DNA of 18,035 nucleotides from an uncultured Eubacterium sp. (GTDB taxonomy: Bacteria > Bacillota > Clostridia > Oscillospirales > Acutalibacteraceae). This document shows positions 13,637 through 18,035 of the stretch, piece after piece (the first letter of the stretch is position 1; every line of letters starts with the position of its first letter). The notes below the pieces were generated by a model, which did no database searches, had not been told where the DNA came from, and saw only the letters and a program-made list of their open reading frames with translations. Made by a program: the position numbers and the translations under genes. Where the stretch lies: assembly GCA_910584985.1 (NCBI GenBank), contig CAJUDJ010000032.1, positions 1 to 18,035 on the forward strand, given 5' to 3'.

Positions 13637-14782
13637 ATGGCAGCAGACGATAAAAAAGCGGCTCTTGATTCCGCTATAAAACAGATTGAAAAGTTATACG
13701 GCAAAAATGCAGTTATGCGTCTTGGTGAAAACAGCCACCTGAATGTTGAAGCTATTTCAACCGGCTCGCTCACTCTTGATATTGCAACAGGAATCAACGG
13801 TTTGCCGAAGGGCAGAATTGTTGAGATTTACGGCCCTGAATCTTCAGGTAAAACAACGCTTGCACTGCACTGCATTGCAGAAGCGCAGAAAAAAGGCGGC
13901 GAAGCTGCTTTCATTGATGCAGAACATGCACTTGATCCTGTATATGCACAGAATCTCGGTGTGGATATTGATTCGCTTCTTGTGGCACAGCCGGATTACG
14001 GCGAACAGGCACTTGAAATCACGGAACAGCTTGTTCGTTCCAATGCAGTTGATATTATCGTTGTAGACTCTGTTGCCGCACTTGTTCCCAGAACAGAAAT
14101 AGACGGTGATATGGGTGATTCTCATGTAGGTCTTCATGCAAGGCTTATGAGCCAGGCTCTCCGCAAGCTTACAGGCGCAATCAACAAAAGCAACTGTCTT
14201 ATTATATTCATTAACCAGCTTCGTGAAAAGGTTGGTGTTATGTATGGCAGCCCTGAGGTTACCACAGGCGGCCGTGCTCTGAAATTCTATTCCTCTATGC
14301 GTATTGATGTAAGAAGGGTTGAGGGAATCAAAGGCACTTCCGCTTCTGATTTTATAGGCAACAGAACAAAGGCAAAAATCGTTAAGAATAAGCTTGCACC
14401 GCCGTTTAAGCAGGCTGAATTTGATATTATGTACGGCACGGGAATCAGTAAAGAGGGCGAAGTTGTTGATATGGCTGTTGAATACGGCATTATCAAAAAG
14501 AGTGGCTCATGGTTCTCTTACGGCGAAGAAAGGCTCGGTCAGGGCAGAGATAAGGTTAAGGATATGATTAAAAACGATCCCGAATTCCTTGCTTCTCTTG
14601 AAAAGCAGATTAAGGATAAGCTTTCCGAGCTTCAGGCATCCTCCAATCATAAATATCAGGCTAAGGCAGTTCCGAAAGCTTCGCTTGATGATGAACAGGC
14701 CGTGGAAAAGCCAACTGCAAAGCAGACAAGAGCGGCTGCCAGAGCCAAGCTGGATATTGCAGTTGAAGATGATGAAGATTAA
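13637..14782 (+). CDS. recA: Recombinase RecA
   Basis: The 381-residue RecA forms ATP-dependent filaments on single-stranded DNA, carries out strand exchange, and stimulates LexA self-cleavage. Walker A is GPESSGKT (66-73), and the Walker B strand ends in IIVVDSVAAL. The MAW-type start AIKQIEKLYGKNAVMRLG and the loops DGDMGDSHVGLHARLMSQ (L1 region) and NQLREKVGVMYGSPE with TTGGRALKFYSS (L2) are all present. The C-terminus ends in an acidic tail (VEDDED), the usual regulatory tail. The start follows AAGGAGG. It is the first gene of the recA-recX-rimO-pgsA run: its stop shares one base with the recX start (TAATG), so the two are translationally coupled. Confidence 0.98.
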   Translation: MAADDKKAALDSAIKQIEKLYGKNAVMRLGENSHLNVEAISTGSLTLDIATGINGLPKGRIVEIYGPESSGKTTLALHCIAEAQKKGGEAAFIDAEHALDPVYAQNLGVDIDSLLVAQPDYGEQALEITEQLVRSNAVDIIVVDSVAALVPRTEIDGDMGDSHVGLHARLMSQALRKLTGAINKSNCLIIFINQLREKVGVMYGSPEVTTGGRALKFYSSMRIDVRRVEGIKGTSASDFIGNRTKAKIVKNKLAPPFKQAEFDIMYGTGISKEGEVVDMAVEYGIIKKSGSWFSYGEERLGQGRDKVKDMIKNDPEFLASLEKQIKDKLSELQASSNHKYQAKAVPKASLDDEQAVEKPTAKQTRAAARAKLDIAVEDDED

Positions 14783-15393
14783 TGATTATTCATGCACAAA
14801 AGGGCAGGGGGAGTAAAATCCACCTGCTTCTTGACGGTGAATACGAAATAACCACTGATGCTGAGTTCTGGGCTGAAAATTTCTATAAAAACGGAACGGA
14901 AATATCAGAGGAACAGTGGGAACTGCTTGTTCGGAAAATTAATTACAGAAAAGCCTTTAATAAATGTGCAGATCTGCTTTCAAGGCGGGATCATTCTGTT
15001 AAAGAATTAAAGGAAAAGCTTCTTCGCACAGCGGATGAAGAAGCGGCTGATAAAGCGATTGAAAGATTTTCAGAACTTGGCTATCTGAACGATGAACGGT
15101 TTGCACGAAATCTTGCCGAGCATCTGTATAAAAATAAAAATTATTCAGATAACCATGTAAGGCAGGAGCTTTACAAACGCGGAATAAGCAGGGAGATTGC
15201 GGCAGAAATTATTGATGATTCCGAAATAGATGCCGTTGAAACCATTATTACACTTGTTGAAAAAAAATATTATAGTAAGCTTTATGCAGATAACGGCAGG
15301 GAAAAGGTTGTTGCCGCACTTGTGAGAAAAGGTTTTTCCTATGGCGATGTTAAAGCTGCATTATACAGAATAGAGAATAACGGTTATGTTTAA
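14782..15393 (+). CDS. recX: Regulatory protein RecX
   Basis: The 203-residue helical protein matches RecX, which binds RecA filaments and modulates their activity. The conserved blocks are CADLLSRRDHSVKELKEKL (about 67-85), FSELGYLNDERFARN (about 97-111) and VRQELYKRGIS (about 125-135), which form three tandem three-helix repeats. The N-terminal 55 residues have a short beta-like part and an AEFWAENFYKNG segment typical of long Firmicutes forms. The start codon overlaps the recA stop by one base, so there is no separate ribosome binding site beyond recA coding sequence, as expected for coupling. The last eight bases overlap rimO. Confidence 0.93.
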   Translation: MIIHAQKGRGSKIHLLLDGEYEITTDAEFWAENFYKNGTEISEEQWELLVRKINYRKAFNKCADLLSRRDHSVKELKEKLLRTADEEAADKAIERFSELGYLNDERFARNLAEHLYKNKNYSDNHVRQELYKRGISREIAAEIIDDSEIDAVETIITLVEKKYYSKLYADNGREKVVAALVRKGFSYGDVKAALYRIENNGYV

Positions 15394-16705
15394 GGTTGGA
15401 ATGATTTCTCTCGGCTGCCCGAAAAATCAGGTGGACGGGGAAATAATGCTTGAAAAACTGAATAAAGGCGGTTTTCAGATTGTTCAGAAAATTGAAGATT
15501 CGGATGTTATGATAATCAACACCTGTGGTTTTATTGAATCTGCAAAGGCAGAAGCAATCGAAGCAATACTTGAGGTGTGCGAATATAAAAAGGCAGGCAT
15601 TATTAAGTCGGTTGTCGTTACAGGCTGCCTGGCAGAGCGCTATCAGGAGGAAATCCAAAAAGAAATTCCCGAGGTGGATGCCGTAATCGGAATCGGTGCG
15701 GATGAAGATATTGTTAAGGTTTGCCAAAAAGCATTGGTGGGCATAAGCACCTCATATTTTCCCGATAAATGTTATCTTCCGCTTGATGATGCACGGCTTT
15801 TGTCCACACCTTCTCACTGGGCATATTTAAAGCTTTCCGATGGCTGTGATAACAGATGCTCCTACTGTGCGATTCCGTTGATCAGAGGAAGCTACAGAGA
15901 GCGAAAAATGGAAAGCATTATAAATGAAGCTGAAGCACTTGCCGCAGGCGGTGTGAAGGAGTTTATACTTATTGCACAGGATACAACAAAATACGGCAAG
16001 GAACTTTACGGCGAATATAAGCTTGCCGAGCTTTTGAAGCGGCTTTGCAGAATAAACGGAATCGAATGGATCAGGCTTTTCTATTGCTATCCCGACAGGG
16101 TTACGGATGAACTGATTGATGTTATTGCAGCGGAAGAGAAAATATGTGCTTACATAGATATTCCGCTTCAGCACTGCAACGGGGATATTCTGAAATCCAT
16201 GAACAGATACGGTGATTATCATTCTTTGAAAAAACTGCTTCTGAAAATGCGGGAAAGAATTCCGAATCTGTCGCTCAGAACCACCTTTATGGTTGGATTT
16301 CCGGGTGAAACCGAAGAACAGTTTGAAGAGCTTTGCAGATTTGTTAAGGATATAAAATTTGATAAAATGGGCTGTTTTGCATATTCAGCTGAGGAAGATA
16401 CCCCTGCTTTTGCCTTTGAACATCAGATTGATGAGACTGTTAAGCAGAAAAGGGCGGATGTGCTGATGGATATTCAGTACACGATTACCGAAAATGCCAA
16501 CAGAAATCGGATCGGCATTGTTTATAAAACGATTGTTGATGAAAAGGATGGGGAAAAATATATCGGCAGAAGCTATCTGGATTCACCGGAGATAGACAGC
16601 GGAATTATTTTTACTTCGGCTGTGCCGCTTGAAACGGGAAGCTTTGTTCGGGTCAGAATCACGGATTATGACGGATATGATTTAATAGGAGAGTGCATAG
16701 AATGA
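15386..16705 (+). CDS. rimO: Ribosomal protein S12 methylthiotransferase RimO
   Basis: This 439-residue radical SAM enzyme adds a methylthio group to a conserved aspartate of ribosomal protein S12. The UPF0004 domain has cysteines at 11 (SLGCPKNQVDGE), 47 (NTCGFI) and 81 (TGCLAER). The radical SAM motif is C154-x3-C158-x2-C161 (SDGCDNRCSYCAIPLIRG). A C-terminal TRAM domain covers about 370-439. SLGCPKNQVD with NTCGFIESAK distinguishes RimO from MiaB and MtaB, and the related mtaB occurs 12 kb to the left. It overlaps recX by eight bases and has only a weak ribosome binding site, which again suggests coupling. Its TGA overlaps the pgsA start (ATGA). Confidence 0.95.
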   Translation: MFKVGMISLGCPKNQVDGEIMLEKLNKGGFQIVQKIEDSDVMIINTCGFIESAKAEAIEAILEVCEYKKAGIIKSVVVTGCLAERYQEEIQKEIPEVDAVIGIGADEDIVKVCQKALVGISTSYFPDKCYLPLDDARLLSTPSHWAYLKLSDGCDNRCSYCAIPLIRGSYRERKMESIINEAEALAAGGVKEFILIAQDTTKYGKELYGEYKLAELLKRLCRINGIEWIRLFYCYPDRVTDELIDVIAAEEKICAYIDIPLQHCNGDILKSMNRYGDYHSLKKLLLKMRERIPNLSLRTTFMVGFPGETEEQFEELCRFVKDIKFDKMGCFAYSAEEDTPAFAFEHQIDETVKQKRADVLMDIQYTITENANRNRIGIVYKTIVDEKDGEKYIGRSYLDSPEIDSGIIFTSAVPLETGSFVRVRITDYDGYDLIGECIE

Positions 16706-17265
16706 ATTTACCTAACAAAATAACAATTTTCAGAATGATTACCGTGCCGGTTCTTCTGGCGGCAGTTTTGATTGAATTTCCGTTTCACTGGACAGTGGCG
16801 CTTGTTATCTATTTTCTTGGCTGTATGAGTGATACTGTGGACGGCAATATAGCAAGAAAAAGGCATATTGTAACGGATTTCGGAAAACTTATGGACCCTC
16901 TTGCCGATAAAGCACTTGTTATGACAGCGTTTATTATAATGGTTAAGCTCGGCTATTGCGATATTGTCTGCTTTTCATTTATGCTGGCAAGGGAATTCCT
17001 TGTAAGCGGTGTGCGTATGATTGCCGCTTCCAAGGGCAAGGTTATTGCCGCAAATAAATTCGGAAAAGCGAAAACCTTTCTTCAGATGGCTTCCACAGGC
17101 ATCGTATTTCTTGTGCTTTCCGTTGTTGAAATCACAAAGCTTCCGATTCATGAAGAAGCTTTTAGAATGGCAGCAATGGTTATGTTCTGGATCGCCTGCG
17201 CTGTTTCTGTTTTGTCGGGAATCAAATATACAAAAGACGGTTGGTTTATGATAGAAACGAAATAA
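16702..17265 (+). CDS. pgsA: CDP-diacylglycerol-glycerol-3-phosphate 3-phosphatidyltransferase
   Basis: The 187-residue integral membrane enzyme makes phosphatidylglycerol phosphate from CDP-diacylglycerol and glycerol 3-phosphate, the committed step to phosphatidylglycerol. The CDP-alcohol phosphotransferase signature DG-x2-AR-x8-G-x3-D-x3-D is complete: D47, G48, A51, R52, G61, D65, D69. An N-terminal MNLPNKITIFRM is typical of PgsA. About five hydrophobic helices can be drawn (roughly 10-25, 29-43, 72-92, 125-145 and 151-172). ATG 16702 overlaps the rimO stop and has GGAGAG upstream; a GTG at 16693 is less likely. No hairpin terminator is seen before the next promoter. With plsY it gives the window two phospholipid enzymes. 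Confidence 0.94.
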   Translation: MNLPNKITIFRMITVPVLLAAVLIEFPFHWTVALVIYFLGCMSDTVDGNIARKRHIVTDFGKLMDPLADKALVMTAFIIMVKLGYCDIVCFSFMLAREFLVSGVRMIAASKGKVIAANKFGKAKTFLQMASTGIVFLVLSVVEITKLPIHEEAFRMAAMVMFWIACAVSVLSGIKYTKDGWFMIETK

Positions 17266-17278
17266 CTTTAAATTTTTG

Positions 17279-17306
17279 TTGCAAATTCTTCTTTTTTTGC
17301 TATAAT
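17279..17306 (+). promoter_or_regulatory. Promoter of the T-box-cysE unit
   Basis: TTGCAA (17279-17284), a 16-base spacer and TATAAT (17301-17306) are preceded by TGC, giving an extended -10. Transcription should start near 17313, just before the leader structure. Confidence 0.75.
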
Positions 17307-17312
17307 AATATT

Positions 17313-17559
17313 GTGTTTAATATATGAAAAACTTGGAGCAGGAGAAGTAAGTGAAATTTCTTTTTTCAGAGAGTGGGCTGCTGTGCTGAAAGGCCCATAT
17401 AAAGAATTCATTGAAATGCACCTGTGAGTTCCGCAAAGGAAATATCAGTATTTTGCGGCGGAAGGCACCGTTATATGCAAAGCTGTTTTAAGCAGTTAAG
17501 TATAAACAAGAGTGGAACCGCAATTCTATTGCCTCTGTCGTTACGGCAGAGGCTTTTTT
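17313..17559 (+). ncRNA. T-box leader, tRNA-Cys specific, controlling cysE
   Basis: Stem I: the base CAGG (17339-17342) pairs with CCTG (17421-17424). The specifier loop carries AGTA (17346-17349) opposite GAA (17413-17415), followed by the specifier TGC (17417-17419, cysteine) and an A. Above it TGAA-TTCTTT pairs with AAAGAATTCA; the AGAGAG bulge (17368-17373) and a TGGGC/GCCCA arm come next. CCGCAAA (17431-17437) pairs with TTTGCGG (17452-17458), and AGCTG with CAGTT forms a small stem III. The T-box AAGAGTGGAACCGC is at 17508-17521. Its UGGA would pair with the UCCA end of a U73 tRNA, as tRNA-Cys has. Uncharged tRNA-Cys is expected to favour the antiterminator and allow transcription of cysE. 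Confidence 0.93.
17531..17559 (+). terminator. Regulated terminator of the T-box leader
   Basis: GCCTCTGTCG (17531-17540) pairs with CGGCAGAGGC (17544-17553) around the loop TTA, with one U-G pair. Six T residues follow. CTCT (17533-17536) in its left arm can instead pair with AGAG of the T-box (17509-17512) to build the antiterminator. Confidence 0.9.
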
Positions 17560-17582
17560 ATATTAAAATTGAGGGGGATTAT

Positions 17583-18035
17583 ATGTTTAAAGATTTTAAA
17601 GAAACAGTTAAAAGCTTTATGGATCATGATCCTGCAGCAAGAAGCGCAGTTGAAATTGTTTTGCTTTATCCCGGTTTTAAAGCGCTCAGAAGCCACAAAA
17701 AAGCAAAATGGTTTTTAAATCATAATATGCCGTTTATGGCAAGGTTAATCAGCCAGCGAAGTGCGCATAAAACAGGTATAGAAATTCATCCCGGTGCAAC
17801 AATAGGGCGAAGGGTGTGTATTGATCACGGGCACGGCATTGTTATCGGCGAAACAACGGAAATCGGCGATGATGTTATGATATATCAGGGTGTTACGCTC
17901 GGCGGAACAGGCAAGGATATAGGAAAAAGGCATCCCACCATTGAAAGCGGTGTAATGATCGGTGCAGGTGCCAAGGTGCTCGGTCCGATCACAATAGGAA
18001 AAAATGCAAAGGTTGCCGCCGGTGCCGTTGTTGTC
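17583..18035 (+). CDS. cysE: Serine O-acetyltransferase, 3' end outside the window
   Basis: The 151 visible residues are open to the last base, so the C-terminus is missing. CysE acetylates L-serine with acetyl-CoA to O-acetylserine, the direct precursor of cysteine. A helical N-terminal part (1-62, with DHDPAARSAVEI and LLYPGFKAL) is followed by the left-handed beta-helix of hexapeptide repeats from about residue 66. Catalytic D81-H82 lie in IDHGHGIVIGE; HPGATIG (69-75), GVTLGGTGKD (103-112) and KRHPTI with H117 are also conserved. The N-terminal domain is short, as in Gram-positive forms (EpsC-like). GAGGGGG precedes the ATG. The upstream Cys T-box couples its expression to cysteine availability. 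Confidence 0.95.
   Translation, partial: MFKDFKETVKSFMDHDPAARSAVEIVLLYPGFKALRSHKKAKWFLNHNMPFMARLISQRSAHKTGIEIHPGATIGRRVCIDHGHGIVIGETTEIGDDVMIYQGVTLGGTGKDIGKRHPTIESGVMIGAGAKVLGPITIGKNAKVAAGAVVV

Overview
The window is a gene-dense, AT-rich stretch of a Gram-positive, endospore-forming bacterium, most likely a Clostridia member (Oscillospirales/Ruminococcaceae-like; the rank is inferred from gene content and was not searched). Pointers are the spoIVA C-terminus at the left edge, strong AAGGAGG-type ribosome binding sites, near-consensus sigma-A promoters with 16-17 bp spacers, a T-box leader, and zinc-type L28 and L32. Almost all of it is core chromosome.

Left part (1-4687): the 3' end of spoIVA, convergent with a two-gene minus-strand unit (zinc-ribbon protein, DUF1294 membrane protein). 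Then come a GHL10/DUF187 lipoprotein, which overlaps mtaB tail to tail, and a divergent DacF-type D,D-carboxypeptidase. Middle (4698-10160): pgi, a small P-loop protein with its own promoter inside the pgi 3' end, yceD-rpmF under a perfect consensus promoter, der-plsY translationally coupled, and a small DUF3592-like membrane protein.

Region 10161-13258 is the most accessory-looking part. It holds a DUF5131 (phage Gp37/Gp68-like) protein carrying a radical-SAM-like CX3CX2C motif, a decayed frameshifted gene of unknown family, and a cytosolic GH20 hexosaminidase on the minus strand. The last two are bounded by terminators that share the same stem sequence.

Right part (13272-18035): rpmB and recA are divergent, with a possible LexA-box-like palindrome between them. 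recA-recX-rimO-pgsA form a tightly overlapping operon. A complete cysteine-type T-box leader (specifier UGC, T-box UGGA matching a U73 tRNA) controls a serine O-acetyltransferase gene that runs off the right end.

Functional themes are translation and ribosome maturation (mtaB, rimO, der, yceD, rpmF, rpmB), envelope and phospholipid synthesis (dacF-like, plsY, pgsA), DNA repair (recA, recX), and cysteine supply. I found no tRNA, rRNA, CRISPR array, intact mobile element, or convincing novel multi-gene system. The best leads are the Cys T-box, the CX3CX2C DUF5131 protein, the decayed gene, and the recA/rpmB control region.
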